The notes beneath the pieces are model-generated. The model saw nothing but the letters and a program-made list of their open reading frames with translations, was not told where the DNA came from and did not search any database. Positions 18,827-27,313 of a stretch of DNA of 64,000 nt are shown in pieces (the first letter of the stretch is position 1; every line of letters begins with the position of its first letter). The DNA is from Gammaproteobacteria bacterium HGW-Gammaproteobacteria-13 (GTDB lineage Bacteria; Pseudomonadota; Gammaproteobacteria; Pseudomonadales; Pseudomonadaceae): NCBI GenBank assembly GCA_002840155.1, contig PGZH01000008.1:1-64000 (forward strand), read 5' to 3'. The translations under genes were made by a program, and so were the position numbers.

Positions 18827-19918
18827 ATGCCCCTGCCCCGACTCCTGCGCCTTGCCCTGCTCAGCCTGGCCAGCCTGTGCTGCGTGCTGGCGGCGCTGAT
18901 CTACAGCCTGACCTGGCACCCGGCCGCCCGCGAAACCGTCCCCGTGAGCTGCCAAACCAGTGCGCCGCAACTGCAACCGGGCCAGGCCCTGAAAGTGATG
19001 ACCTGGAACATCCAATACCTGGCCGGCAAGCGCTATGTGTTCTGGTACGACCTGGCCGACGGCACTGGCCCCGACCAACGCCCCAGCGCGCCAGACCTGG
19101 CGTTTACCCTGGATGAAGTGGCGCGCATTCTGCGTGACGAGCAGCCCGATATCGTCCTGCTGCAGGAGCTGCACAACGGCGCCAAAGCCACCGACTACCA
19201 GAACCAGCTGGCGCTGCTGCATGAGCGCCTGAGCGACCTCTACCCGTGCAGCAGCCAAGCCTATTACTGGAAGGCCGCTTTCGTGCCGCACCCGCAGATT
19301 CTCGGCAGCGTCGGCATGCAGCTGGGCACCCTCAGCCGCTTCCAGATATCCCACGCCGAACGCCTGCAACTGCCGCTGATGCCCGCCAACCCGATCAGCC
19401 GCCAGTTCAACCTCAAGCGCGCCCTGCTGGTCAGCCATCTGCCGGTACGTGGCGGCGGCGAGTTGGTCGCCATCAACACCCACCTGGATGCCTTCGCCCA
19501 GGGCAATGACACCATGCAACGCCAGGTGGCCATGACCAGCAGCCTGCTCGACCAGCTCCAGGCCGACGGCACGCCCTGGGTCATTGGCGGTGACTTCAAC
19601 CTGCTACCGCCCGGCCAATACCAGCGCCTGCCTGCAAACCAGCGCAGCTGGTACAGCCCCACCAGCGAGTTGCAGCAACTGGCCGAACGCTACCCCATGG
19701 TGCCGAGCCTGGAGCAGGCCAGCGGCGCCGAACAGCCGCGCTGGTATACCCACTACCCCAATGACCCAGCCGTAAGCGGCCCGGATCGTACCCTCGACTA
19801 CCTGTTCCACAGCCCGCAACTGACGCTACTCGACAGCCGGGTACGCCAGCACGACAGCCTAGGGATTTCCGACCATCTGCCGGTGCTCGCACGCCTGCTG
19901 TTGCCGACGCTGGACTAA
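18827..19918 (+). CDS. Endonuclease/exonuclease/phosphatase family protein, membrane-anchored or secreted
   Basis: Protein of 363 residues with an N-terminal hydrophobic segment (about 5-30) and an EEP (DNase I-like) domain. Motifs are VMTWNIQYLAG, DIVLLQELHNG, VAINTHLDAF, VIGGDFNLLP and GISDHLPVLAR, containing the metal-binding Asn, Glu, Asp and His. The domain cleaves phosphodiesters in nucleic acids, inositol phosphates or sphingomyelin-like lipids; here the substrate is unknown. The export signal suggests action outside the cytoplasm. Confidence 0.82.
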   Translation: MPLPRLLRLALLSLASLCCVLAALIYSLTWHPAARETVPVSCQTSAPQLQPGQALKVMTWNIQYLAGKRYVFWYDLADGTGPDQRPSAPDLAFTLDEVARILRDEQPDIVLLQELHNGAKATDYQNQLALLHERLSDLYPCSSQAYYWKAAFVPHPQILGSVGMQLGTLSRFQISHAERLQLPLMPANPISRQFNLKRALLVSHLPVRGGGELVAINTHLDAFAQGNDTMQRQVAMTSSLLDQLQADGTPWVIGGDFNLLPPGQYQRLPANQRSWYSPTSELQQLAERYPMVPSLEQASGAEQPRWYTHYPNDPAVSGPDRTLDYLFHSPQLTLLDSRVRQHDSLGISDHLPVLARLLLPTLD

Positions 19919-20027
19919 GCTTTTTCAGCAAGTCACTGGACAAAGCTGCTGGCAGTTAGCCATGCTCGCCAAATGTGACACTTTTATAACGAAAAGACGG
20001 CAGATAGCCGCAGTACGTACCCATTTG

Positions 20028-20771
20028 ATGCCACGATTTCTCTGCCTTGCACTGGCTGCAGCCCTGTATTGCAGCTCCAGCCTCGCCGCTCCCGCCGATG
20101 ATCAACGACCATTGGTGCAAGTCGGTTATTACGAATTCCCACCCTATTCCTACACCGACAGTCAAGGCCGTTCCAAGGGCGCCATGCTGCAGCTGAGCAA
20201 GCGCCTGTTGGAACACGCCGGCTACCGCGCCGAGCTGCGTTCCTACCCCAGTGCGCGGCTGTACAACGCCCTGCAGGATGGCAGCGTGCAGGTCTGGCCG
20301 GGGGCGCCGGGCAAAATCGAACTACGCGAGCACACCCTGGAAACCAATACCCTGCTGGGCGAGATCGTGCTCAACCTGTATTTCCGCCGCGACACCCTGG
20401 TGCCGCGCCTGCCGGACGATCTCAGGGGGCGTGGGGTGATCATGATCAGCGGCTACACCTACTGGCAGCCGGTCAACGAAATGCTCAACGACCCGCAACT
20501 GGCCGTAGAGCAGCACCGCACCGGCACCCATACCGCCGCATTGGAAATGCTCCAGCGCCGTCGCGGTGATTTTCTCCTCGACTACCAGACTCCGGTGGAG
20601 CAGGCGCGCAAACGCCTGGGCATGTCCGAGCTGCCGTATCTGGAACTGCAGCGTATTCCGCTAAAGCTGATTGTCTCCAGCCATGCGCCCGGCGCCGAAG
20701 CCCTGCGCGATGCGCTGGATCGAGCCTATGCCGAATTGCAGGCGGCAGGGGAAGATCTGCGCCTGCCCTAA
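20028..20771 (+). CDS. Periplasmic solute-binding protein-like (SBP_bac_3)
   Basis: Secreted protein of 247 residues. The signal peptide ends at SSSLAAPAD and the fold is that of type-3 solute-binding proteins (VGYYEFPPYSYTDSQGRSKGAM at the start of lobe one). Like the protein at 16858 it has no transporter genes around it. Start set at MPRFLCLAL; the upstream extension is not signal-like. It converges on hrpB with a 3-base gap. Confidence 0.78.
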   Translation: MPRFLCLALAAALYCSSSLAAPADDQRPLVQVGYYEFPPYSYTDSQGRSKGAMLQLSKRLLEHAGYRAELRSYPSARLYNALQDGSVQVWPGAPGKIELREHTLETNTLLGEIVLNLYFRRDTLVPRLPDDLRGRGVIMISGYTYWQPVNEMLNDPQLAVEQHRTGTHTAALEMLQRRRGDFLLDYQTPVEQARKRLGMSELPYLELQRIPLKLIVSSHAPGAEALRDALDRAYAELQAAGEDLRLP

Positions 20772-20774
20772 CGC

Positions 20775-23309
20775 CTACTTGCGCGGCTTGGTCCGCGCGG
20801 TGGGTTCGGCGATCAATGGATCATCCGGCCAGTAGTGCTTGGGATACCTACCCTTGAGGTCTTTCTTCACTTCGGCATAGGTGCTGCGCCAGAAGTTGGC
20901 CAGATCCTGAGTCACCTGCACTGGCCGCCGCGCTGGCGACAGCAGGTGCAGCTTGACCACCTGGCGGCCGCCGGCAATGCGCGGCGTATCGGCCAGACCG
21001 AACAGCTCCTGCAAACGCACCGCCAACACTGGCGGCTGCTCGCTGTAATCCAGGCTGATACGCGAACCGGACGGCACCTGCACGCTGCGTGGCGCCAGTT
21101 CATCCAGGCGCTGCGGCAGCGGCCAGGGCAGCAGATTCAGCAGCAGGCTGGGCAAATCCAGATTAGCGAAATGGCTGAGCCGGGTGACGTTATCCAGATA
21201 GGGCTGCAGCCAGCTCTCCAGCGTCGCCAGCAAGGTGGCATCACTGACATCCGGCCACTCGCTGGCGTCCTTGCTGGCCAGATCCAGCGTGCGCAGCAAC
21301 GCCACCCGCGCCTGCCACTGGCGCAGCTCCGGCGTCCAGGGCAGCAGCGCCAGGCCCTTGCGCCGCACCAGGCCGAGCATGGCGCGGCTGCGCTGTTGCG
21401 CATCCAGCCCGGTCAGCGCCTCGCGTGACAGCACCAACTCACCGACCTTGCGCTGGCGTTCGGCGCGCAGCGCGCCTTCGCGTTCATCCCAATCCAGCAC
21501 GTCCAGGCTGCTGACCTGCTCGGCCAACACGCCTTCGAACAACTGCGGTTCCAGCTCGGCAGCCAGGTAGATGCGCTCTTCACGCTGGCCCTGGCGACTG
21601 CCCAGGTCCGCCACCACCAGCCAGCTGTGTTTCATCAGGCCATCGACTTCGGTAAATAGCGCCGCCCGGCCGTTGGCCAGACGATATTCCGCGCCGCCGG
21701 CGCGGCGCTGCTGGGCGATACGATCCGGGTAGGCAAACGCCAGCAACGCGCCCAGCCAGCGCGGATGTTCGGGATCACTGACTGCCTGCGGGCTAGGCCT
21801 GCGCTTGAGGTAACCCTGAAACTGCCGGGCCAGTTGCCGGGCACGTTGCACCCCGCCCTGGCTGACGCGTGCGCCGCGCGACTCTCCAGCCAGCAAGGCC
21901 AGGCGGCTGTGCAGATCAGCGCCTGCGCCGCGCAGAATGTCGCGCTCGCCGAGCAAGGCTGCCAGATCACAGGCCAATGGCCCCAGGCCCAGCTCCTGGC
22001 CGCGTAGCAGCAGATGGGCGATACGTGGATGGGTCGGTAGCTCGGCCATGGCCTGACCATGGGCGGTCAGTTTGCCCTGGGCATCCACTGCGCCCAATCG
22101 CGCCAGCAGCTCCAAAGCCTGGGCATAAGCGGCGGCAGGGGGCGGATCGAGCCAGACCAGCTCGGCCGGCTGCACGCCCCAGCGCACCAGTTGCAATGCC
22201 AAACCGGCGAGATCGGCCTGAAGCATTTCCGCCGTGCCGTAGGCCGCCAATTGCTCATGCTGCGCCTGCGACCACAGCCGGTAGCAGGCGCCTGGCTGCA
22301 AGCGCCCGGCCCGGCCGCTGCGCTGAGTGGCAGAGGCACGAGAAATGCGCTGGGTATCCAGGCGGGTCATGCCGCTGTTCGGGTCAAAACGCGGCACCCG
22401 CGCCAGGCCAGCATCGATCACCACGCGCACGCCATCGATGGTCAGGCTGGTTTCGGCGATGTTGGTCGCCAGCACCACCTTGCGCAGCCCCGGCGGTGCG
22501 GGTTCGATGGCGGCGCGCTGGGCGCTGAGGTCCAGCTCGCCATGCAACGGGCAGAGCAGCACATCGCGGCGCCCGGCCAGGGATTCGGCCAGCTGTTCAT
22601 TAACCCGGCGAATCTCCGCCTGCCCCGGCAGAAATACCAGCAGGCTGCCCGGCTCATCGGCCAGCGCCTGCAATATGCACTGCAGCATCTTCGGCTCCAG
22701 CCACTCGCCCGCCTGCCAAGGCGCGCCCCAGCGGATATCCACCGGGAACATCCGCCCTTCGCTGCGCAGCACCGGCGCATCGCCGAGCAACCCCGCCAGC
22801 CGCTCACCCTCCAGGGTCGCCGACATCAGCAACACCTTCAGCGGCAGTTCGCCAGAGTCCGCACCGCGAAACATCGCCCGGCCATTCAGGCACAGCGCCA
22901 GCGCCAGGTCCGCATCCAGACTTCGCTCATGAAATTCATCGAAGATCACCAGGCCGACGCCCTCCAGCGCCGGATCATCCTGCAGCCGCCGAGCCAGAAT
23001 ACCTTCGGTGACCACTTCGATACGGGTACGCGGGCCGACCTTGCTGTCCAGGCGAATGCGATAACCGACGGTTTCCCCCACTGTTTCACCCAGCTCGCTG
23101 GCCAGTCGCTCGGCCGCCGCCCGCGCCGCCAACCGCCGTGGCTCGAGCATGATGATGGTCTGCCCAGCCAGCCAGGGCTGAGTCAGCAGCGCCAGCGGCA
23201 CACGGGTGGTCTTGCCGGCACCGGGCGGCGCTTCCAGCACCGCCTCATCACGTAGAGCAAGGGCCTGACACAGCTCAGGCAGCAGCACATCGATTGGCAG
23301 GGAATTCAT
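20775..23309 (-). CDS. hrpB: ATP-dependent helicase HrpB
   Basis: DEAH-type RNA helicase of 844 residues. Motif I GAGKTT (30-35), a DEFH box in IFDEFHERSLDADLA, motif III SATLEG and motif VI QRSGRAGRLQPG identify the two RecA-like lobes. The helicase-associated and HrpB C-terminal domains occupy the second half. Length is normal for HrpB. The biological role of HrpB remains poorly defined; it differs from HrpA by its shorter length. Confidence 0.95.
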   Translation of the reverse strand: MNSLPIDVLLPELCQALALRDEAVLEAPPGAGKTTRVPLALLTQPWLAGQTIIMLEPRRLAARAAAERLASELGETVGETVGYRIRLDSKVGPRTRIEVVTEGILARRLQDDPALEGVGLVIFDEFHERSLDADLALALCLNGRAMFRGADSGELPLKVLLMSATLEGERLAGLLGDAPVLRSEGRMFPVDIRWGAPWQAGEWLEPKMLQCILQALADEPGSLLVFLPGQAEIRRVNEQLAESLAGRRDVLLCPLHGELDLSAQRAAIEPAPPGLRKVVLATNIAETSLTIDGVRVVIDAGLARVPRFDPNSGMTRLDTQRISRASATQRSGRAGRLQPGACYRLWSQAQHEQLAAYGTAEMLQADLAGLALQLVRWGVQPAELVWLDPPPAAAYAQALELLARLGAVDAQGKLTAHGQAMAELPTHPRIAHLLLRGQELGLGPLACDLAALLGERDILRGAGADLHSRLALLAGESRGARVSQGGVQRARQLARQFQGYLKRRPSPQAVSDPEHPRWLGALLAFAYPDRIAQQRRAGGAEYRLANGRAALFTEVDGLMKHSWLVVADLGSRQGQREERIYLAAELEPQLFEGVLAEQVSSLDVLDWDEREGALRAERQRKVGELVLSREALTGLDAQQRSRAMLGLVRRKGLALLPWTPELRQWQARVALLRTLDLASKDASEWPDVSDATLLATLESWLQPYLDNVTRLSHFANLDLPSLLLNLLPWPLPQRLDELAPRSVQVPSGSRISLDYSEQPPVLAVRLQELFGLADTPRIAGGRQVVKLHLLSPARRPVQVTQDLANFWRSTYAEVKKDLKGRYPKHYWPDDPLIAEPTARTKPRK

Positions 23310-23476
23310 GCGGGCTCCATTTAAGGCGCAGGATTATAACGGCGAACCTGCGGGGCATCGGTGCTGTCTGACCTGCTAGGTATGGCTACGCGAAAAAACG
23401 CTGGCAGCGCCTGACGCAGCGGCATTGCAATACAGGCATTGGTATAGTTGCGCCACTTTTTCCATGGAGATGTTCA

Positions 23477-23896
23477 ATGCGCACCCAAACCCGCGTTATC
23501 GGTGGCCTTATCGTCGCCGCTCTGCTCACCCAACTGACCGCCTGCGGCACCCTGTTCTTCCCGGATCGCCGTGGCCAGATCGAAGGCCGTATCGACCCTA
23601 TGGTGGCTGGGCTTAACGCTATCGGCATTCTCTTCTATGTGATTCCGGGGCTGATCGCCTTTGGTATCGACTTTGCCACCGGCGCGATCTACCTGCCCGG
23701 CGGCCTGACCTCGCAGGTTGACCCGCAAGACCTGCAGAATGTGGTGAATGCCGACGGCAAGGTCGATCCGATCAAGCTCAAGGCACTGATCGAAGTACAG
23801 ACGGGCCACAGCCTGCCACTGGATGACCCACGTCTGATCCAGCACAGCGGCAGCGCCGAGCAGTTGGCAGCCTACGGTCTGCGCCCAGCAGCCTAA
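23477..23896 (+). CDS. Small lipoprotein of unknown function
   Basis: Lipoprotein of 139 residues with lipobox LTAC (Cys23), a short hydrophobic segment AIGILFYVIPGLIAFGIDFATGAIYLP (about 48-74) that is probably a membrane hairpin, and a polar C-terminal part. A -10-like TATAGT lies at 23443-23448. I know no named function. It has its own terminator and precedes fieF. Confidence 0.8.
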   Translation: MRTQTRVIGGLIVAALLTQLTACGTLFFPDRRGQIEGRIDPMVAGLNAIGILFYVIPGLIAFGIDFATGAIYLPGGLTSQVDPQDLQNVVNADGKVDPIKLKALIEVQTGHSLPLDDPRLIQHSGSAEQLAAYGLRPAA

Positions 23897-23919
23897 GCAA
23901 GGCTTCAACAAGCCCGAAG

Positions 23920-23947
23920 CAAAAGCCCGTTTTACGACGGGCTTTTG
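23920..23947 (+). terminator. Rho-independent terminator after the 23477 lipoprotein
   Basis: CAAAAGCCCGT, loop TTTAC, then ACGGGCTTTTG with T-rich tail, 24 bases past the stop codon. Confidence 0.88.
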
Positions 23948-23993
23948 TTATTTAGCGCTAGCCTTGGCAGAACCCGCCCATTCTGGATAGCCC

Positions 23994-24890
23994 GTGAATA
24001 TACAACCGCAACACGCCCGCCTGATGCGCCTGGCGACCTTCGCCGCGTTGGCGGCTGCGCTTACGCTGGCGCTGGCCAAAGCCATTGCCTGGTGGCTCAG
24101 TGGCTCGGTCAGTCTGTTGGCAGGGCTGACGGACTCGCTGCTCGACGGCGCCGCCTCGCTGCTCAACCTGATCGCCGTGCACTACGCCCTGCGCCCAGCC
24201 GATGAGGATCACCGCTACGGTCACGGTAAGGCCGAGGCTCTGGCCGGGCTGGGTCAGGCGCTGTTTATCGGCGCCAGCGCGGTCTTAGTCGGCAGTCACG
24301 CCATTGATCGCCTACTCAATCCTGAACCAATTGGCGCACCGGCCCTGGGTATCGCGGTGATGCTGCTGTCGCTGGCGGTGACCATCGCCCTGCTGCTGTT
24401 CCAGAGCCATGTGGTCAAGCTGACCGGCTCCACGGCAATTCGCGCCGACTCGCTGCACTACCGCTCGGACCTGCTGCTCAACAGCAGTATTCTCCTGGCG
24501 TTGCTACTGGCCAGTTACGGCTGGCCGCAACTGGACGCCATCTTCGGTATCGGCATTGCCCTGTATATCTTCTGGAGCGCCATCAGCATCGTCCGCGAAG
24601 CGGCCACCGTGTTAATGGACCAGGAACTCGACCCGCAGATCAGCGCGCAGATGCACAGCCTGGCCTGCGCGGTGCCCGGCGTGCTGGGCGTGCATGACTT
24701 GCGCACGCGCCTCTCCGGCACCCACTGGTTCGTGCAGCTGCATGTGGAGTTGCCAAGTGAACTGAGCCTGCTGCATGCGCACGGCCTGTGCGAGCAGGTT
24801 GAAGCGGCGATCCGCAGCGAGTTCCCCCGCGCCGAGGTACTGGTGCATGCCGACCCGAGCAGCGTGGTAAAGCACCCGGCGGTCTCATAA
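23994..24890 (+). CDS. fieF: Cation-efflux (CDF) family metal transporter, FieF-like
   Basis: Cation diffusion facilitator of 298 residues with six predicted helices. Metal-site motifs are DSLLDGAAS (helix 2, DxxxD) and ADSLHYRSD (helix 5, HxxxD), and a C-terminal cytoplasmic domain has the HVELP segment. It exports Fe(II) or Zn(II) by proton antiport. The start is a GTG after a weak ribosome site. Specificity between iron and zinc cannot be read from the sequence. A perfect-palindrome terminator follows. Confidence 0.88.
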   Translation: MNIQPQHARLMRLATFAALAAALTLALAKAIAWWLSGSVSLLAGLTDSLLDGAASLLNLIAVHYALRPADEDHRYGHGKAEALAGLGQALFIGASAVLVGSHAIDRLLNPEPIGAPALGIAVMLLSLAVTIALLLFQSHVVKLTGSTAIRADSLHYRSDLLLNSSILLALLLASYGWPQLDAIFGIGIALYIFWSAISIVREAATVLMDQELDPQISAQMHSLACAVPGVLGVHDLRTRLSGTHWFVQLHVELPSELSLLHAHGLCEQVEAAIRSEFPRAEVLVHADPSSVVKHPAVS

Positions 24891-24909
24891 GGGCCAACTG
24901 ACAGGCGAC

Positions 24910-24945
24910 AAAAAAGGGGAAGGCCTGCAGGCCTTCCCCTTTTTT
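24910..24945. terminator. Perfect 36-bp palindromic bidirectional terminator
   Basis: AAAAAAGGGGAAGGCCTG joined directly to its exact complement CAGGCCTTCCCCTTTTTT. It serves fieF on the plus strand, and the minus strand also ends in T6, so it would stop leftward transcripts from 24955-25161 as well. Confidence 0.93.
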
Positions 24946-24954
24946 GCGTGTCCG

Positions 24955-25161
24955 TCATTGTGGCGATGGTAACGCCTTTTCTTCGCCTGCCTGGTTGGGC
25001 AGTGCGGACCCGGGTGCCGTGACGATCCGGTTGGATCGGCGGCGACCGCTCACCTGATTGGGCGAGGCGGCTGGACGTGTCGTCCGGGCCTTGAAGTTGA
25101 GGTAAAGCTTACGCCTGCCGACGCAGTGAAAGATTGCGAACATTGCTGAAATACCCACCAC
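24955..25161 (-). CDS. Possible small basic protein, unknown
   Basis: Open frame of 68 codons (or 62 from the internal ATG at 25143), ending 9 bases before the bidirectional terminator. Third codon positions in the middle of the frame are mostly G or C, like neighbouring genes. The product is basic (RRKLYLNFKARTTRP, GRRRSNRIV) and hydrophobic only at its start. No clear Shine-Dalgarno supports either start. I recall that PAO1 has a small hypothetical gene in the equivalent place between the cation transporter and the Lrp gene, but could not check it. The rest of 24946-25224 shows no other gene. Confidence 0.35.
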   Translation of the reverse strand: MVGISAMFAIFHCVGRRKLYLNFKARTTRPAASPNQVSGRRRSNRIVTAPGSALPNQAGEEKALPSPQ

Positions 25162-25224
25162 TTGCGCAATTAATCACCACAAGCGCATCATCCCGCACAA
25201 CCTAATAACGAAAGCACGGCAAAT

Positions 25225-25704
25225 ATGAACAGACTTGATCGTTATGACCTGAATATCCTCGCCGAATTGCAGCGCGACGCCACCCTGTCCAACCAGGAGC
25301 TGGCCGAACGCATCGGCCTGTCGCCCTCGCCCTGCTCGCGGCGGGTCAAACAGCTGGAAGATGATGGCTATATCCTCGGCCAGGTCGCACTACTCGACCG
25401 TAAACAGCTCGGCCTGACGCTGACTGCCTACGTGCTGATCGGCATGGACAAGCACACCCCTGAGCGTTTCGAGCATTTTCAGGAAGAAATCCGCAAATGC
25501 CCGCAAGTACTGGAATGCTGCCTGGTCACCGGGATGGACGCCGACTATCAGCTCAAGGTGGTGGTGCCGGACATGGATCACTACCAGAAACTGCTGCTGG
25601 GCACCCTGACCCGTATCGAGGGGGTTTCCAGCGTGCGTTCCAGCTTTGTGCTGCAGCAGATTCTCTCCAGCACCCAACTGCCGCTGCAGCACCTGCGCGG
25701 CTGA
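25225..25704 (+). CDS. Lrp/AsnC family transcriptional regulator
   Basis: Regulator of 159 residues. An N-terminal winged helix-turn-helix (about 5-55, LDRYDLNILAELQRDATLS and LSPSPCSRRVKQLEDDG) and a C-terminal RAM ligand-binding domain (about 65-150, with VTGMDADYQLKVVVPD) are both complete. Such regulators respond to amino acids. No divergent amino-acid gene is present, so targets are unknown. Confidence 0.92.
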   Translation: MNRLDRYDLNILAELQRDATLSNQELAERIGLSPSPCSRRVKQLEDDGYILGQVALLDRKQLGLTLTAYVLIGMDKHTPERFEHFQEEIRKCPQVLECCLVTGMDADYQLKVVVPDMDHYQKLLLGTLTRIEGVSSVRSSFVLQQILSSTQLPLQHLRG

Positions 25705-25728
25705 TCGCCGCACCCTCGTTATGTGCGG

Positions 25729-25757
25729 CTGGCAGGGCCGCCCCCGGCGCGTATAAT
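25729..25757 (+). promoter_or_regulatory. Probable sigma-70 promoter of the DUF2788 gene
   Basis: Consensus -10 TATAAT (25752-25757) with a weak -35 CTGGCA at 25729-25734 and a 17-base spacer, about 85 bases upstream of the DUF2788 start. Confidence 0.5.
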
Positions 25758-25842
25758 CGCGCCCCTCTGGCGAGCGCAGCGCGTCCGTCTACGCATTGAT
25801 TTTCGGCACCCAGCCGAGCACCTGCAGGTTCACGAGGCCCGA

Positions 25843-26061
25843 ATGGAAACCGAACAGTTCGAATCGCTGATGATGTACGCGCTGGTCGGCGGGCTGATGG
25901 TGTTTATGTTCTTCATCATCTGGGACCTGGCGAAAACCTCCAAAGCCGGCCGCCTGGGTACGGCGATCCTGTTTCTCGGTCTGGGCCTGTGCCTATTCGC
26001 CTTTCTGGCCAAGCCGATCATCACCTACATCATCGAAACCGCTCGCGACATCCACGGCTAG
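25843..26061 (+). CDS. DUF2788 small membrane protein
   Basis: Protein of 72 residues with two hydrophobic helices around a polar turn: FMFFIIWDLAKTSKAGRLGT (about 24-43) then a second helix to about 65. The FFIIWDLAKxSxAGR core is what I recall from DUF2788. Start METEQFES was chosen because the upstream extension is arginine-rich and lies over the promoter. Function unknown. Confidence 0.75.
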   Translation: METEQFESLMMYALVGGLMVFMFFIIWDLAKTSKAGRLGTAILFLGLGLCLFAFLAKPIITYIIETARDIHG

Positions 26062-26146
26062 CAAGCCGCCGCACGCCAACTACGGCACGTCCAGCCGCAG
26101 CCAACCGCGCTAGAATGCGGCTTTCCGCCGTTCCCCAGGAGTATTC

Positions 26147-26539
26147 ATGTCCCCCACCGACCGGGTGATGCAGAGCTATGGCCGCTGCTGCGCCAGCCCT
26201 GATTTTTTCGACAGCTTTTACCGGCACTTTCTTGCCAGCTCGCCCGAGGTGCGCGAGAAGTTCGCTAATACCGAGATGAACGGGCAAAAGCTGCTGCTGC
26301 GCCAGGGCATTCTCAACCTGGTGATGCATGCGCGCGGCATGCCTGATACCAAGCTGCGCGCCCTGGGCTGCAGCCACTCCCGCGCCGCCATGGACATTCG
26401 CCCCGAGCTGTACGTGCTGTGGCAGCAAGCACTGCTGCAGACCATCGGCGAGCATGATCAGCAGTACTGCAACGAAACCCGCAACGCCTGGAATGAGGTG
26501 CTGGATAAAGGCATCGCTGTGATCAAAGCCGGCTACTGA
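26147..26539 (+). CDS. Globin-family protein
   Basis: Protein of 130 residues with the all-helical globin pattern: FFDSFYRHFLASSPEVREKF (helices A-C), a following segment with LVMHARGMPD and a helix containing CSHSRAAMDI, then YVLWQQALLQTIGEHD. A proximal His in the C-terminal half (CSHSR) could bind heme. It probably senses or binds a diatomic gas. A -10-like TAGAAT lies at 26111-26116. Its stop abuts the convergent rluE stop with no spare base. Confidence 0.72.
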   Translation: MSPTDRVMQSYGRCCASPDFFDSFYRHFLASSPEVREKFANTEMNGQKLLLRQGILNLVMHARGMPDTKLRALGCSHSRAAMDIRPELYVLWQQALLQTIGEHDQQYCNETRNAWNEVLDKGIAVIKAGY

Positions 26540-27172
26540 TCAATCCAGCCGGGCCGGCACTTCGCGCCACTGTCCCGGTTGCAAGCCGTCCAGGCTGAAC
26601 GGGCCGATACGCACGCGCACCAAGCGCAGCGTCGGCAGGCCCACGGCCGCCGTCATACGCCGCACCTGACGGTTGCGCCCCTCACGAATCACCAGTTCCA
26701 GCCAGGCCGTCGGGATGCTTTTACGAAAGCGCACCGGCGGGTTGCGCTGCCACAGCTCGGGCGTTTCCAGTAGCCGCGCTTCGGCCGGCAGGGTCGGGCC
26801 GTCATTCAACTGCACGCCGTCACGCAGCTGCTGCAATTGCACGTCGTTCGGTTCGCCTTCCACCTGCACCCAGTAGGTTTTCGCCAGCTTGTGCTTGGGG
26901 TCGGCAATGCGCGCCTGCAGACCGCCGTCATTGGTCAGCAGCAACAGGCCTTCGCTATCACGGTCCAGCCGACCGGCCGGGTAAACGCCGGGCACATCGA
27001 CAAAATCCTTGAGGGTGGCGCGGCCCTGCTCGTCGTTGAACTGGGTCAGCACATCGAAGGGCTTGTTCAGCACCAGCAAGCGCGGCTCGGCGGGTGGTGC
27101 CTTGGCCACACGGCGCACGGCAGGTTTACCGCTGTGCGGACGGGAGGACGCAGGGCGAGGTGGGCGCGACAT
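26540..27172 (-). CDS. rluE: 23S rRNA pseudouridine synthase, RluE-like
   Basis: Pseudouridine synthase of 210 residues in the RsuA/RluB/E/F family; RluE modifies U2457 of 23S rRNA. The catalytic motif [18 protein letters not shown] places the Asp nucleophile at 70, and the second signature [16 protein letters not shown] is near 165-180. It lacks the N-terminal S4 domain, as RluE does. A basic 25-residue N-terminus precedes the domain. Confidence 0.88.
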   Translation of the reverse strand: MSRPPRPASSRPHSGKPAVRRVAKAPPAEPRLLVLNKPFDVLTQFNDEQGRATLKDFVDVPGVYPAGRLDRDSEGLLLLTNDGGLQARIADPKHKLAKTYWVQVEGEPNDVQLQQLRDGVQLNDGPTLPAEARLLETPELWQRNPPVRFRKSIPTAWLELVIREGRNRQVRRMTAAVGLPTLRLVRVRIGPFSLDGLQPGQWREVPARLD

Positions 27173-27313
27173 AGGTGATCCAGCAACAGACTACGAGGCG
27201 GCCAGTGTAACCGAGGCCACGGTTGGACTATCAGCCTGAGTGATCCGCACAGCCTGCGCCGACGTAGCGGGCTATGCTGGCAAGGTTGTGTTTCCCGTCC
27301 CGAGGCCATTGTT

